From positions 25,338,766 to 25,402,765 of the forward strand of contig CM057152.1 in the NCBI GenBank assembly GCA_029962745.1: a stretch of 64,000 nt of DNA. The letters run 5' to 3'. The DNA comes from Echinometra lucunter (lineage: Eukaryota > Echinodermata > Echinoidea > Camarodonta > Echinometridae). Shown here piece by piece: positions 1 through 11,349 of the stretch (position 1 is its first letter; each line of letters opens with the position of its first letter). The notes below the pieces were generated by a model. The model ran no database searches. It was not told the origin of the DNA and saw nothing but the letters and a program-made list of their open reading frames with translations. Both the position numbers and the translations under genes were made by a program.

Positions 1-3000
1 TGGAAGATCACGAGCATGTTGGTCATAGCGTTGTTTCTGTTTCGCCTTCTGCCTTTCCTTCCTTTCCTTCACCTGATGAGGAATAATGTTCTGTGGATTA
101 AGAAGGTTGTCCATCATAGGCAGGTTAGATCTCAAGCGGCGATTGTAGAGGAGTTCTGCAGGGGATTTGCCACAGTCGAGTGGTGAGCTTCTGTAGATTT
201 GAAGAGCTCGGTAGATGTCTTGACCACTCTGTTGGCACTTGCGCAGTAGATTTTTGGCTATCTTGACTGCTCCCTCTGCGCGACCATTGGACTGGGGATA
301 GTATGGACTGGTTGTTGTGTGGACAAAATCCCAGTCAGTTGCAAAGGCTTTGAACTCACGACTTGCGTATTGAGGACCATTGTCTGATACTAGTTCACAA
401 GGTGTACCGTGTCTAGAGAATATCTCCTTCAACTGTGTGATCACGGCTTGGCTGCTTGTTGTTGTCATAATACGTAGCTCGATGAACTGGGAGTAGTAGT
501 CTACGACAACTAAGTAGTCTTTACCATTCAATGTGAATAAGTCGGATGCGACTTTTTGCCATGGTCTCTCTGGAGTCTGGTGATGTTGCAGACTTTCTTT
601 CTGTTGCTGGGGTTTGTACATCATACAGGCTGTACAATTTTGAACCATTTCAGTGATATCATGGTTCATCTGCGGCCAAAAGAGAACTTCACGTGCCCTT
701 CTCTTGCACTTCTCTATTCCCAAATGTCCTTCATGTATCTTGTTGAGCATTTGCTTTCTCATTGATACTGGAACTACAATTCTGCTACCTTTTAGGATTA
801 AGCCATTGGCTTCTGAAAGCTCATTTTTGACATTCCAGTACGGTCTAAGAATCATTGGACATTGGTGTTTTGCGGCTGGCCATCCTGTGTTGATGACTTG
901 ACTGAGCTGCTGTAGTGTTTCATCTTTCTTTGTCTCTTCAACAAATTGTGTCTTTCTGTTTGTAGTCACAGGTAGTGTTTCGATGATAGCATCTACATAG
1001 ACTTTGATGTCTTCTTCTCGTTCTTGATTCTGTTCAGCTTCAGGATCTACTGCTCTTGACAATGCATCTGCAGTATACATGAATTTGCCAGGCGTGTAGG
1101 AGACTTTCAAGTCGTATCTCTGCACCCTGATCAGAAGACGTTGGATCCTTAGTGGACAGTCACTCAGTGGCTTGGTAAACAATGGAATGAGTGGCTTATG
1201 ATCTGTCTCTACTTCTATCACTTGACCGTAGATATACTGGTGGAATCTTTCACAACCATATGTGATAGCTAGCAATTCTTTTTCTATCTGAGCGTAACGT
1301 GTCTCTGCATCAGTCATTGCTCTAGATGCATACGCTATCGGATGCCAATTCTGTTCATGTTGCTGTAGGAGAACTGCTCCTAGGCCATTCTTGGAAGCAT
1401 CAGCTGATATCTTCGTGGGCTTTGTGGAATCATAGAAGTGTAGCACTGGCTGCTTCATCAGAGTTTCTTTCAACTCGTGCCATGCCTTTTCTTGTTGATC
1501 TTCCCACATCCACTCTGTATTCTTGTCCAATAGGATTCTGAGGGGAGCTGACCTTGTAGATAGGTTTGGAATGAACTTGCTTTGGTAATTTATCATTCCC
1601 AAGAAACGTTGTACATCTTGTTTGCAGGCTGGTCTAGCCATGTTTCTGATGGCTGTAACCTTTTTTGGATCTGGACTGATTCCATTTTGACTGATCATGT
1701 CACCAATGAAGGTTAACTGGTTCACACTGAACTCACACTTGTCTCGATTGAGTTTTAGGTTTGATTTGCGTGCAATTTCTAAGACTTGCCTCAGACGATC
1801 ATCATGTTCGTCCTGAGTGCTACCATATACCACAATGTCATCCATCATAGTATTGACACCTGGTACATGTACAATCATGTTGTGTATTATCTTGTGAAAT
1901 ACTTCTGGTGCACTACAAATACCAAATGGTAACCTGAGAAATCTGTATCTACCAAAGGGTGTTATGAACGTACATAGTTTTGAACTTTGTTCATCCAACT
2001 CAATTTGCCAAAATCCACTGGAAGCATCTAGTTTGCTGAAGTACTTTGCATTGGCAAATTCTGCTGTCATTTCATCACGTGATGGTAACTGATAGTGTTC
2101 TCGTTTGATCACTTTGTTTAGGTCTCGCGGGTCTAAGCATACCCTAAGCTTTCCATTCTTTTTAGTCACGACAAATAATGATGAGACCCAATCTGTTGGC
2201 TCATCCACTGATTGAATGACATTCATGCGCTCCATTTTGTCTAATTCTTGCTTTAGTTTGTCACGAATTGGAAATGGAACTTTGCGACATGCGTGTTTCA
2301 CTGGCTGTGCGTTATCTACCAACACAATATTATGTTTTCCTGGCAAACATCCTAGGCCTTCGAACACATCTGAATATTCATCAACAATTTCATTGTCTGA
2401 GTTCTTTTCAACGACATGGACGCGCTTCACAAGTTTCAGTCTTTCGCAATCTTGTAAGCCAAGTAATGGTTGACTATTGCCAGGCCCTACAAAAAATGCC
2501 ATGTTGTGGGAAATACCCTTGTATCGGACTTGCGTATAGCAGCGACCTTTTGCAGGAATACGCATTCCGCCATATCCTGACAACTGTGTTGTCACCGAAT
2601 GCAACTTTGGTTTCGGTTTCAATTTCTGGTAGACTGATTCAGAAATTGTACTTGTTTGCGCTCCTGTATCAAGCTTGAAGTTTACTAGAGTCTCATTGAC
2701 CTCAATCTCAGCTTTCCACTCGTCCTTTGACCCATCTCTATCGATAGCATCAACAAGGAATTCAGTAGGGGTTTTGGTAACAAATCCCATATCTTCTCGC
2801 AATTCATTGACTGCTTTGTGTATTGGTGTCTTACAACACTTGGCAAAGTGATTACGTAGTCCGCACTTTCGACAAATCTGACCTTGAGCCGGACAACTAC
2901 TCTTACCATGGAAATTACCACACCTGGTACAGGCATTCCTGGATTTCTGAGTGGATTTCTGACCTTGACCCTGTTTCGGTCTCACATTTTGACTAGTACC

Positions 3001-3633
3001 TTGAGTTTGTCTGGAATTTTGTTTGTGTTTTGTACCTGGAAAGGATTTTCTCTTACTACCGAGAGCATCTACTGACAAATTCTCATCCTGGGAACACAGC
3101 TCTTTGGCCTGAGCTCGTGTAGTTTCAGCAGCACGACACAACTGCAAAGTCTTTTGAAGATTCAAGTCTTCTTGTCTCAACAATCTCTCTCTCACGCTAT
3201 TATCAGTCATTCCACAGATAATGCGATCTTGTATCAAACTCTCAGTTAGCTCTCCAAATTCACATGACTGTGCCTTGTTTCTCAAATCTGTTGCATACTG
3301 ATCAATTGTTTCATGTGTGTTTTGTGAGCGTGTGAAGAACTTGTGTCTTTCATATGTGACATTTCTTTTAGGCATGCAATATTCTTCAAATTTCTTCATG
3401 ACAACTTTCAACTTCATCTTGTCATCATTTGCAAAGACAAATGTGTTATACACTTGCAAGGCTGCATCACCTATACAATGCAAGAATAATGAGCATTGGG
3501 ACTTATCCTCTTTCTCAGCCATTCCACTGGCTACATTGTACAACTCAAATCGCTGTCGGAACTTTTTCCAATTTTCCGCGATATTTCCGGTCAACAAGTC
3601 TAGCGGTGCTGGTTGACTAAGACTAGTAGCCAT
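1..3633 (-). CDS. Ty3/Gypsy retrotransposon Gag-Pol polyprotein, intact frame, cut by window edge
   Basis: Read on the minus strand from an ATG at 3633, one frame stays open for 1,211 codons to the window edge; I checked it for stops and found none. Order seen: Gag; two zinc knuckles (C235-C238-H242-C247, one residue short of CCHC spacing, and canonical C254-C257-H262-C266); aspartic protease DTGA at 322; reverse transcriptase with D536 and MMDD at 596-599; RNase H (D745, TDH around 811, ADALSRA around 854-860); integrase zinc finger (H967, H970, C1000, C1003) and catalytic D1031, D1084, E1120, the last two 35 residues apart. Order RT-RNaseH-integrase defines Ty3/Gypsy; the Gag style suggests a Mag/SURL-like lineage, less sure. 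Gag and Pol are fused without a frameshift. All catalytic residues are present, so this copy is young or recently active. The integrase C-terminus and 3' LTR lie outside the window. Confidence 0.95.
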   Translation of the reverse strand, partial: MATSLSQPAPLDLLTGNIAENWKKFRQRFELYNVASGMAEKEDKSQCSLFLHCIGDAALQVYNTFVFANDDKMKLKVVMKKFEEYCMPKRNVTYERHKFFTRSQNTHETIDQYATDLRNKAQSCEFGELTESLIQDRIICGMTDNSVRERLLRQEDLNLQKTLQLCRAAETTRAQAKELCSQDENLSVDALGSKRKSFPGTKHKQNSRQTQGTSQNVRPKQGQGQKSTQKSRNACTRCGNFHGKSSCPAQGQICRKCGLRNHFAKCCKTPIHKAVNELREDMGFVTKTPTEFLVDAIDRDGSKDEWKAEIEVNETLVNFKLDTGAQTSTISESVYQKLKPKPKLHSVTTQLSGYGGMRIPAKGRCYTQVRYKGISHNMAFFVGPGNSQPLLGLQDCERLKLVKRVHVVEKNSDNEIVDEYSDVFEGLGCLPGKHNIVLVDNAQPVKHACRKVPFPIRDKLKQELDKMERMNVIQSVDEPTDWVSSLFVVTKKNGKLRVCLDPRDLNKVIKREHYQLPSRDEMTAEFANAKYFSKLDASSGFWQIELDEQSSKLCTFITPFGRYRFLRLPFGICSAPEVFHKIIHNMIVHVPGVNTMMDDIVVYGSTQDEHDDRLRQVLEIARKSNLKLNRDKCEFSVNQLTFIGDMISQNGISPDPKKVTAIRNMARPACKQDVQRFLGMINYQSKFIPNLSTRSAPLRILLDKNTEWMWEDQQEKAWHELKETLMKQPVLHFYDSTKPTKISADASKNGLGAVLLQQHEQNWHPIAYASRAMTDAETRYAQIEKELLAITYGCERFHQYIYGQVIEVETDHKPLIPLFTKPLSDCPLRIQRLLIRVQRYDLKVSYTPGKFMYTADALSRAVDPEAEQNQEREEDIKVYVDAIIETLPVTTNRKTQFVEETKKDETLQQLSQVINTGWPAAKHQCPMILRPYWNVKNELSEANGLILKGSRIVVPVSMRKQMLNKIHEGHLGIEKCKRRAREVLFWPQMNHDITEMVQNCTACMMYKPQQQKESLQHHQTPERPWQKVASDLFTLNGKDYLVVVDYYSQFIELRIMTTTSSQAVITQLKEIFSRHGTPCELVSDNGPQYASREFKAFATDWDFVHTTTSPYYPQSNGRAEGAVKIAKNLLRKCQQSGQDIYRALQIYRSSPLDCGKSPAELLYNRRLRSNLPMMDNLLNPQNIIPHQVKERKERQKAKQKQRYDQHARDLP

Positions 3634-4066
3634 GACGGATATGTGTGCAAATATTATGTATGGTGAGGGGTTATTAGTGTGTCAATGTTAGAGCAGATCC
3701 CTACAATTAAACTAATCACTAGTTTAGTTGCTGCCCTAGTGGCTTATAGCACTTATTTACACTATTTAGTTCAGTTTATTTAGGCAACTATGCAATGCTC
3801 GAGTTACCTATATCCTTTAGATCATAGCGTAACCAGCATTCACAGTTCCTTCACCGAGGCAATCACAACTGCATTGCATTGATCACAACAGTCAGCTGTT
3901 AGTCACTTCACGTTCACGTTAGTACACACACATATGCATGCAATTCACACTCAATTCACTATTGCGCAATCTATCACGTACGCTGAATTGATACGACGTC
4001 ATCGACTTCTCCCGGTCCGTACCTTAAAATTATCCTCCTATTCTTCCTTACCACTGGATTTGATGA
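3634..4066 (-). other. Untranslated leader of the Ty3/Gypsy element
   Basis: About 430 bases between the primer binding site and the Gag start codon, reading on the minus strand. I see no coding potential. The length is normal for a leader carrying packaging and dimerisation signals, but no specific structure was identified. Confidence 0.75.
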
Positions 4067-4077
4067 TCCTGACACCA
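4067..4077 (-). promoter_or_regulatory. Primer binding site for tRNA-Leu
   Basis: On the minus strand this reads TGGTGTCAGGA, complementary to the 3' end (TCCTGACA plus CCA) of animal tRNA-Leu species. It lies directly against the inferred LTR edge, as expected for minus-strand DNA priming. The tRNA identity rests on recalled tRNA-Leu acceptor ends. Confidence 0.8.
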
Positions 4078-4262
4078 TATATCGGTTTATTGGTAGGCCG
4101 ATGCAAATATAATACTCATGACACAGGTCTTTTATAACTATGGAGGCTTAACTTGGCCATTTATTAGGAGGATGAATTGACACGATGACGACATGTCTTG
4201 ACTAGGCACACTATGAAGTGATAGTCTTGTCTTCAGACCTTTACAATAGTAATATCACTACA
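4078..4262 (-). repeat. 5' LTR of the Ty3/Gypsy element (about 185 bp)
   Basis: On the minus strand the LTR would start TGTAGTGATATTACT at 4262 and end at 4078 beside the primer site. It has the expected signals in order: a TATA box (TTATAAAAG, about 4131-4139) and an AATAAA polyadenylation signal (4086-4091). The ends TGTA and TATA are imperfectly inverted, so the inner edge could be off by a few bases. The partner LTR is outside the window, so identity between the LTRs cannot be measured. The flank after 4262 is AAAAC, the candidate 5-bp target duplication. Confidence 0.75.
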
Positions 4263-5602
4263 AAACCCATTTCGACTACCACAGTCTAGCATTTGATATT
4301 GCTTATTGATCGACACACTGCACTTTGCATTTGAAGAAAATAAGTGTATTAATATTTGTTGTGTCTGAAAAGTATAATCAGCTAAATCAATGTTTATCAC
4401 TTATATCAGTTAGTGGTTCAGTTAATTCACCCTACAGTGTTTTGAGGTTGAGGACATTCTAAAAAAAAAAATACTGTAAGACTTCTAATGTGATTTAATG
4501 CACAAGTTGATAAAATTCTTTATTACATGCATCAATTTCTAGCATAAGTTCCGCTATGGTATTAATTCTTTAAAACTTGTAAAGTGACCATGGCTATTAT
4601 AAAGTACAACTTATTTTGTGGTGAGAAATTTCTGTCAACTGCGTAAATTGGCAAACTATTAACTTTTCATGCATGTTCAATCAGAAGCATGATTTTTGCT
4701 GTATTCTACATGTACTTGCATGCACCAAATATTGTAGGTACATGTATGTTTTTTTAATGACCTTCAGGAGTTTAAAGTAGGTCAGTCTGTGAATATGATT
4801 AAAAACTTGTTTACTAATTTTCTTATTCAAGATTTCAGGATATGATAGATTATAATGCTTATAAAGATGTTTCGTGAAGGAGCACAGTTTCTATAAGTGA
4901 CAGTGTTTGAAATTATGAAATTGATAACCTTTAATCAATTAATCTCCAGGAGGATATTAGTTAAGTAGGTGAGAGTTGTAGTGATATGGCTTTGGTAGGC
5001 ATTACAGGTGTAATGTACATGTATGTCATACCAGTTGTATTGTTCCCAGGCCAGTTGTGCTGGCTTTTGTATTGTTAGGCCTTTTACATGTAGGTCACTT
5101 GTACTTGCCCTCTTTTCAGGTGCATTGCATTCCAAAATGTAGTATAGAGTAGGAAAAGTTGGGTGTGGCTATTTAGACTGGGAGGATAATTTTGTGTGAA
5201 GGTTGTTGGACTGTAACAGTTACAAGTAGTGTTAGAGGTACTAGTAGGAGAAGACAGAAACTTGAGAAAGGAGTACGTCTGGTTTTTTATAGTGGCCAAA
5301 ACTGAGAAAAGTTGAATTGATTTATTTTGTTCTATTTGTGGATGTCCTGCTGAACAGTTTAACAACTGTGATTGCTTTCAAACATGTTTTTGACTTGATT
5401 GGCATCATTCTGCAGAACTATTATTTTCAATAAAGACTGGAGGCACATATGCATTGAACTAAAGGTACCTATGAAGCCTGCGTCCTTATTCCACGTCTCA
5501 TTATATTAGAAGGGCAATCTAAGAGTTGTATTTTACATCGACTGAGTGTTTTTGACAATGAAGAACATGAAATACTAATCAATTGCTTCGTGTTCAATGG
5601 CT
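4263..5602. other. Non-coding flank, nothing recognised
   Basis: AT-rich sequence with a poly-A run near 4461. The open frames here are short and lack recognisable motifs. No repeat family could be assigned. Confidence 0.5.
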
Positions 5603-6102
5603 NNNNNNNNNNNNNNNNNNNNNNNNNNNNNNNNNNNNNNNNNNNNNNNNNNNNNNNNNNNNNNNNNNNNNNNNNNNNNNNNNNNNNNNNNNNNNNNNNN
5701 NNNNNNNNNNNNNNNNNNNNNNNNNNNNNNNNNNNNNNNNNNNNNNNNNNNNNNNNNNNNNNNNNNNNNNNNNNNNNNNNNNNNNNNNNNNNNNNNNNNN
5801 NNNNNNNNNNNNNNNNNNNNNNNNNNNNNNNNNNNNNNNNNNNNNNNNNNNNNNNNNNNNNNNNNNNNNNNNNNNNNNNNNNNNNNNNNNNNNNNNNNNN
5901 NNNNNNNNNNNNNNNNNNNNNNNNNNNNNNNNNNNNNNNNNNNNNNNNNNNNNNNNNNNNNNNNNNNNNNNNNNNNNNNNNNNNNNNNNNNNNNNNNNNN
6001 NNNNNNNNNNNNNNNNNNNNNNNNNNNNNNNNNNNNNNNNNNNNNNNNNNNNNNNNNNNNNNNNNNNNNNNNNNNNNNNNNNNNNNNNNNNNNNNNNNNN
6101 NN
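5603..6102. other. Assembly gap, 500 N
   Basis: Exactly 500 ambiguous bases, a conventional placeholder length. Any open frame across it is an artefact. Confidence 0.99.
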
Positions 6103-6889
6103 TGAGGGTCTTGCATATACAGCAGCTAGGGACGATCGTGACCAATCGTAACTGTTTCAACCGCGGTGTGTTATATGGATTCGGTCATTAAATTACGGGG
6201 GGATAGATATTCAAATGTACTAAATAATGAATAATATTTAGTTCAATTTTCAATAAAACAGATAGATTTATTTTTAAAAATGAATAATTTTGATGACTAG
6301 CTGTATTTACTATTTTGCTAAATAAGTAGATCTATCGTAAAATTTTCCTCTCTCCTTTTTCATTTCAACCTATGCATAGTGGTTTGCGATCAGCTGGTCG
6401 ATTGTTATTGTACAACACGTCGAACGTTAGGCACATGTGAATAATAAATATTCATAAGTTCTCTCGAATTGTCTACTCTGTATCGTACTTGAACGTGCGG
6501 TTTGGGGGGCTTTCTCGGTAAGCTACTTTGCATCTAATTATCTACCGATTCGGTAGCGAATATATAATACAGAACAAAAGAAATAAACTACAACCACCAC
6601 TAAGGTTATTAAAGGCCTTGGTGCTGACGAACCTCTGGCCACGGCTCACAGTTGTCGTGCGATTAGTCTATGTATTCAGGCGCGTTTAGGGAAATAACAG
6701 CACCAAGTGCCTTGGCTAAAGGCTACAACAAAATGGGTTAGAATATATCATTCTGAACAAAACAAGTTATAAAAAAAAAAACGTGGCAGCAGGGTATTTT
6801 GAAAGGTGCGGCAAGATGACCCATAGGTTGGTTCATTTACGTTAAAAAAAACAAAAAAAACAAAAACAAAACGTGTTCATAGCTAACTC

Positions 6890-7135
6890 TCAATTTTTCC
6901 ATATCGTTCTTTCTACTTTAGTCTTTTTCCACCCCCTTCCTTTTTGGTCACTTCGAAAAAAATCATAGGAGGCGGTTCCACCTGCCCCCTGCAGCACCGC
7001 CCTGTCTTTAGATATAAGATAATGTTGAGAGAGAGAGAGAGAGAGAGAAATTGTTGACTCGAATATTTTCAATACATATTAAGAATTAGGCTGACGTGCT
7101 GAAGCTGTGATTTTGGACACAAGGCACAGAACAAG
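6890..7135 (+). repeat. Diverged direct repeat, copy 1
   Basis: Matches 7409-7650 with indels, including the GGTCACT motif, the CTGCCCCCT motif and the shared TTAAGAATTA. This could be an unnamed interspersed repeat or an old tandem duplication of about 520 bases. Confidence 0.55.
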
Positions 7136-7408
7136 ACAGTCATCAATGGAAAAAAAAAGGTAAGGGGTACAGAAAGGGCTTACAAAAGAAGAAAAAAACA
7201 GACCCATATTATTAATATCTTATTTCACAAAGACTCAAACATATGCAAAGTAAACTTGTGGGAATAACAGAGGTAGGAAGGGGTTAGGTATAAAGTTAAC
7301 CAATCATTATGACTTGAAGCCGGTAATTCTTCAAATATTTCTCTTTCCATGTCATGAATAAAATCTAACTTTAATAGGGATACGTGTATGATATAGTTGA
7401 ATGATACC

Positions 7409-7650
7409 TCTCTTTTCCCACATCGTTCTTTGTTTTTTATCCTCTTTTTTCTTTTTATTTTGGTCACTCGAAAAAAACATAGGGCCGTTGCCCCCTGCCC
7501 CCTTTAGCGTCGCCCATATTTTCGACGAAATAAGATCAAATTGAAATAAAGAAGAAAAAAAATAGTAGACTGAATGTTTTCATATCATGTTAAGAATTAT
7601 GTGTAGGTGAAAGCTGAAGCTGTAATTGCTGAATCAAGGCAAAATGTCTG
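7409..7650 (+). repeat. Diverged direct repeat, copy 2
   Basis: Partner of 6890-7135. It lacks the GA dinucleotide expansion present in copy 1. Confidence 0.55.
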
Positions 7651-8606
7651 AAAAATTACATAACAGACGAAGTACATGTTTGTGCCGCTGCCAATTCATA
7701 GTTTTCTGTGGAAAATACATACAAAATATTCCTTATTTAATTCCATTAAATGCCCCAGAAATTACAGTACATTTGAAGAATCAACGATCATTGGAATTTT
7801 AATTCATAACCCCCTTCTAGCTTCTCATGCATGCCGGGTCTCATGTATACCGATCATGAATCCAATGCGCACATTATGCATGTATAGAAGAGAGAGGGAA
7901 AAAGAGAAAAGAATTATATGATATTCTTGATATTATTGATGTGCGATGGGGATGGGGGGGGGGGATAAATTGTCATAAATTGTCAATTGTCATTTGTCAA
8001 CTACAATTTGTAATGTATCAAGGTTATTTATTTTTTTTATGTTGGCCAAAAGTATGGGGGCTGCAGCCAGCCCCACCCCCCTCCCCCGGGCTCCGCGGCC
8101 CATGCGGGACGCGTGGATGGTAGGCTGAATAAAATAAAAGTGCAGGGAATGTGAACAGAAAAAAAAGAAACGAAACATAATCTGAAAATGAAAGGATATG
8201 GAAAAGAACAATGAAAATTGAAAATGATTAAGAAGATTGAACAGGTCTTGCGAAGTGGGGAGTGATCGTGTCGAATCAAGACACAAAATTAGGATTATTA
8301 AACTATGGAAGAGACACATAATCATTATAAAACTATGGAAAGAGTTCCCTCGATCTATATTGAGGAAAAGAGTGAGGGTAGTGCATATATAATTGAATCA
8401 TAGAAGCGGAACTCCTCAGCACAGAGAAGATGAAGAGAAAGAACAGTGTCGTAGACGTCCGTAGGTGATGTAGCAAACCATATATTTATTTCAAATCTTC
8501 CCTTTCTGTCGTATTTTTCTCTCCCACAACATAGTGTCTTATTATCTTCCCCCTTCGACTAATTTATTAATAATCGACGGTCTTCCAACTTGTCCTAACG
8601 TAACCT

Positions 8607-8740
8607 GGGCTGCGTTTCACGAAACCGTCATAAGTCTAACTTCTCGGACATCCCACTGAAATGCGTGTTGTAGAATTAACACACGTTTCAATGGGATGTC
8701 CGTGAACTTAGACTTATGACAGTGTCGTGAAACGCAGCCC
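8607..8740. mobile_element. Foldback MITE, GGGCTGCGTTTCACGAAA ends
   Basis: Near-perfect inverted repeat: the left arm begins GGGCTGCGTTTCACGAAAC and the right arm ends with its complement. Inner arms hold TCATAAGTCTAACTT and AACTTAGACTTATGA, with a short loop near 8674. It is 134 bp, non-coding, and a typical non-autonomous element. No clear target duplication was found. Confidence 0.85.
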
Positions 8741-8760
8741 TGAATTTCAACCAATACAGT

Positions 8761-10310
8761 CTTTTTTTTTTCCATAATGTTTTTATTAGAGATTTCATTC
8801 AAAATAAACATCAATACATCCATATAAATCAATATAAGCAAAATAATATAATACAAGTCTTCATTTTGTTTCCATAGACATCAGTTAATGAGCAAAACAA
8901 GGAGGAATGAAACCCCTTATATATACATATATATGAAAAAAAAAAACATGCATACACACATACACCTTTATCACCCCGACCAGACCCCCCCCCCCAAAAA
9001 AAAAGAAAACAAAACTACATCTGCATACACATCCATCGACCACACGACACACACCGGCACCCACCGACTGCTTTCAGTCGTGATGAATTGAATCTGAAGA
9101 TAAATGCCTTGACACTGGTTGTAATTTAATATTTCCCATTTTTGTAGATGTTTACTTAGTTTGTTTCTTTTTATAGCCAACTCTTTTTCCTCATCCTTAT
9201 ATTCCAATATTATTTTAAACAATCTATCTAACTTAGGAACTGCACCCTCTGACCATGACCTATATATGATATACTTAATTGTAAAAATTAATGTATTGCA
9301 GCACTTAATCCTAAATGAGTTTCCCAGTATTCCAACATGAACAGTTTCCCACTGTACGTTTTGTAGTTCTACAAGCCCAAATCTTTTAATCACTCCCTGC
9401 CACAAGGGCTTGACATATACACAGTCCCAAAATAAATGCAAATATGACTCCGCCATTTGTTTACAGAAATAACACTTGTCGTCTTCAACAAAACCAAATC
9501 TTAATAGATGTTCCTTTGTATAAATTGCTCCGTGGAGTAATTTGTACTGAAATTCCTTAATCTTTAACAAAAGCGTTGTGATTCTGGGTTTTATGAATAT
9601 ATCTTTAGTTTCCTTTTTTGAGAATTCAAAGTCATTTTGACCATCCTGAATTTTTAAAGTGTATGAACGTTGCAAGTCTGTTATAAAATGATCGTAGACC
9701 TTTCTTGATGATACGTCTTTCAGTAGGATCGTATTTTCAGATATCTTTATAGTAACATTAAAATCTCGTACATCTACTGAGTAGTAGTTGTCTGACCCCC
9801 CATCAAATTTCCCGCTCTTTAAAATAACATTACACATTTCCTAAATCTTAGCTATGTTATCACTACATAGACCTAAATTCTGAAAGTATGCCAGTGGTCT
9901 GATTTGATTCTTATCGAGAATGTGATCAACTAAATAAATATTTTTCTTATACAATTCTTCATGAAAAATCATTTCATTTTAATGAAGGTATTTTTTATTA
10001 TTAAAAATCATTGGATTAGTTTTCCCTTCTTGAAAATTCCTACAACTCTCCATATCCTGCCATGCTTTTAACATTTCTAAATAAAATATTGGTGCTTTGA
10101 TTGTAAGTAATTTCATATCATAATTGCAAAGGGAAACAAATCTTCCCCCAACCGTCCTAAAGATATGGTCAAAATACAATTTCCATCCCATATTCCTTCC
10201 TCCATACAGAAGTCTCTTCAGTCACATAAGCCTTTGGGTTTTCACAAATAAATCAAAATCAATCATTCTTAAACCTCCATCACCATAATCTTGGTCAGTC
10301 ACGTAAATCA
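8761..10310 (-). pseudogene. L1-like LINE ORF2, 3' part, decayed
   Basis: On the minus strand the frame runs from about 10308 (GDGGLRMIDFD, an L1-type motif after the RT domain) to a stop at 8971. It is broken by at least three in-frame stops, at 10222-10224 (TGA replacing a likely Trp), 9979-9981 and 9841-9843. The last 288 codons are open and hold a zinc-finger typical of L1-type RT C-termini: CYFC, then H and C spaced C-x2-C-x8-H-x4-C (about residues 131-148 of that piece). The RT catalytic domain is missing, so this is a 5'-truncated copy. An AATAAA-type signal and a short A-run (T-run at about 8761-8771 on the plus strand) mark its 3' end, next to the foldback element. It is not expected to make a functional protein. 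Confidence 0.85.
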
Positions 10311-10636
10311 CTGCACCGAATGACACTCACTGCACTGCATGCATTGTATTCGTAGTTACACATGATTCTCGTCTGCACCGAGTCCAGACAAGACCTGACA
10401 CGCTCGCAAACAAAACTCACATAAAAACAAGGATTCTTTACTCTGGGATTTTAATTCAGTATCAAGAAATTAAAAGGTATTTTGAAGTAATAAACAGTTT
10501 ACATGAAGGTATGTTCTCTTTTTTGTCAGAGTTTGTCTTGTTTTCCTTTACAACAGCATATTTAATTTAGTCGAGAAATGCAATACGTGTTGGATCTATG
10601 TTGTAGACTACATAGATCTACTTATCGCATTTACAC

Positions 10637-10826
10637 CAGGGAAAAAAAAAAATAATTTTTTTCAAGGGCTACTTTTTCAGCCCACTGGCCCAAAATTTTC
10701 TACATTGTATTACAGTTAACATTGGACCCTACGAGAATTTCAGGGGCTCTTTTTTTAGTTTTCCAGGGCTCTTTTTGGCATTTCGGGGGCAAAATCGCCC
10801 TCAGCCCCCGTGTATTTTTTTCTCTG
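10637..10826. mobile_element. 190-bp MITE, CAGGGAAAAA ends, 8-bp TSD ATTTACAC
   Basis: The direct repeat ATTTACAC at 10629-10636 and 10827-10834 flanks exactly. The left end is CAGGGAAAAAAA; the right end read inward is CAGAGAAAAAAATACACGGG. Inside are GGGGCAAAATCGCCC and repeated GGGGCTC or GGGCT words. CAG-type ends with an 8-bp duplication fit a hAT-like non-autonomous element. The same end sequence recurs at 54103. Confidence 0.85.
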
Positions 10827-11129
10827 ATTTACACACTCTAACAGTGAGACAGACGAAGATTCTTTTCTCAGTTTTATAATGAATTAGAGAAGAAAGAAGA
10901 GTTAAGTTACACCATAAACTTCACAAGCGTCATTTTCATCAACCATCATTACCATTCCATCATCATTTCATCATCAACAGCAGCTATTTCAACCATCATC
11001 CCCGTCATCAAGCTCGGCGTTCCGCATGATGTGCGTACACGTAGTACTGCATACACATGTGTTGCATAGCTAGTATCGTAAGTCAGTCATTGCTGCGTCA
11101 CAATGCAGCGTTCATCGCGCACGCTCTAC

Positions 11130-11347
11130 TTGGCCAAACTGATGAACCGAAGGCTTTGCCGTTCACCTTGAAATCCGCGCGTGCGCGCCCGGTGCCTCAC
11201 CGAACGCGAACCTATAGCAAACCGAATGCCTCCCGCGGTCTTTTGGTGAACAGCAAAACCCTTGGGAGGATCCGCGGTAAGCTTCAGAAGGCTCCGCATA
11301 CATTACCGTTCACCGAACCGATGTGCCAAAACCTTTGAGCGGTAGTG
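11130..11347. mobile_element. Right end of a mariner-like MITE
   Basis: Ends CCAAAACCTTTGAGCGGTAG TG followed by TA at 11348-11349, and the same end followed by TA occurs at 61705. Read inward this is CACTACCGCTCAAAGG, which resembles Tc1/mariner-type ends with TA duplication. Repeated CACCGAA words lie inside (about 11200 and 11310). The left end was not found, so the boundary near 11130 is only approximate. Confidence 0.55.
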
Positions 11348-11349
11348 TA

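Larger units (their letters stand above)
6103..8606. other. Non-coding stretch with a pair of direct repeats
   Basis: No gene is visible. About 240 bases at 6890-7135 recur in the same orientation at 7409-7650. Shared landmarks are CATCGTTCTTT/CATATCGTTCTTT, GGTCACTTCG/GGTCACTCG, CCTGCCCCCT/CTGCCCCCTT and TTAAGAATTA. A GA dinucleotide run sits inside the first copy at 7027-7048. Confidence 0.6.

Noticed and set aside
2216..3620. Several plus-strand open frames
   Set aside because: Shadows of the intact Gag-Pol frame on the other strand.
5469..6191. Long open frames across the first gap
   Set aside because: Almost entirely ambiguous bases; artefact of N runs. The same applies to 60017-60697.
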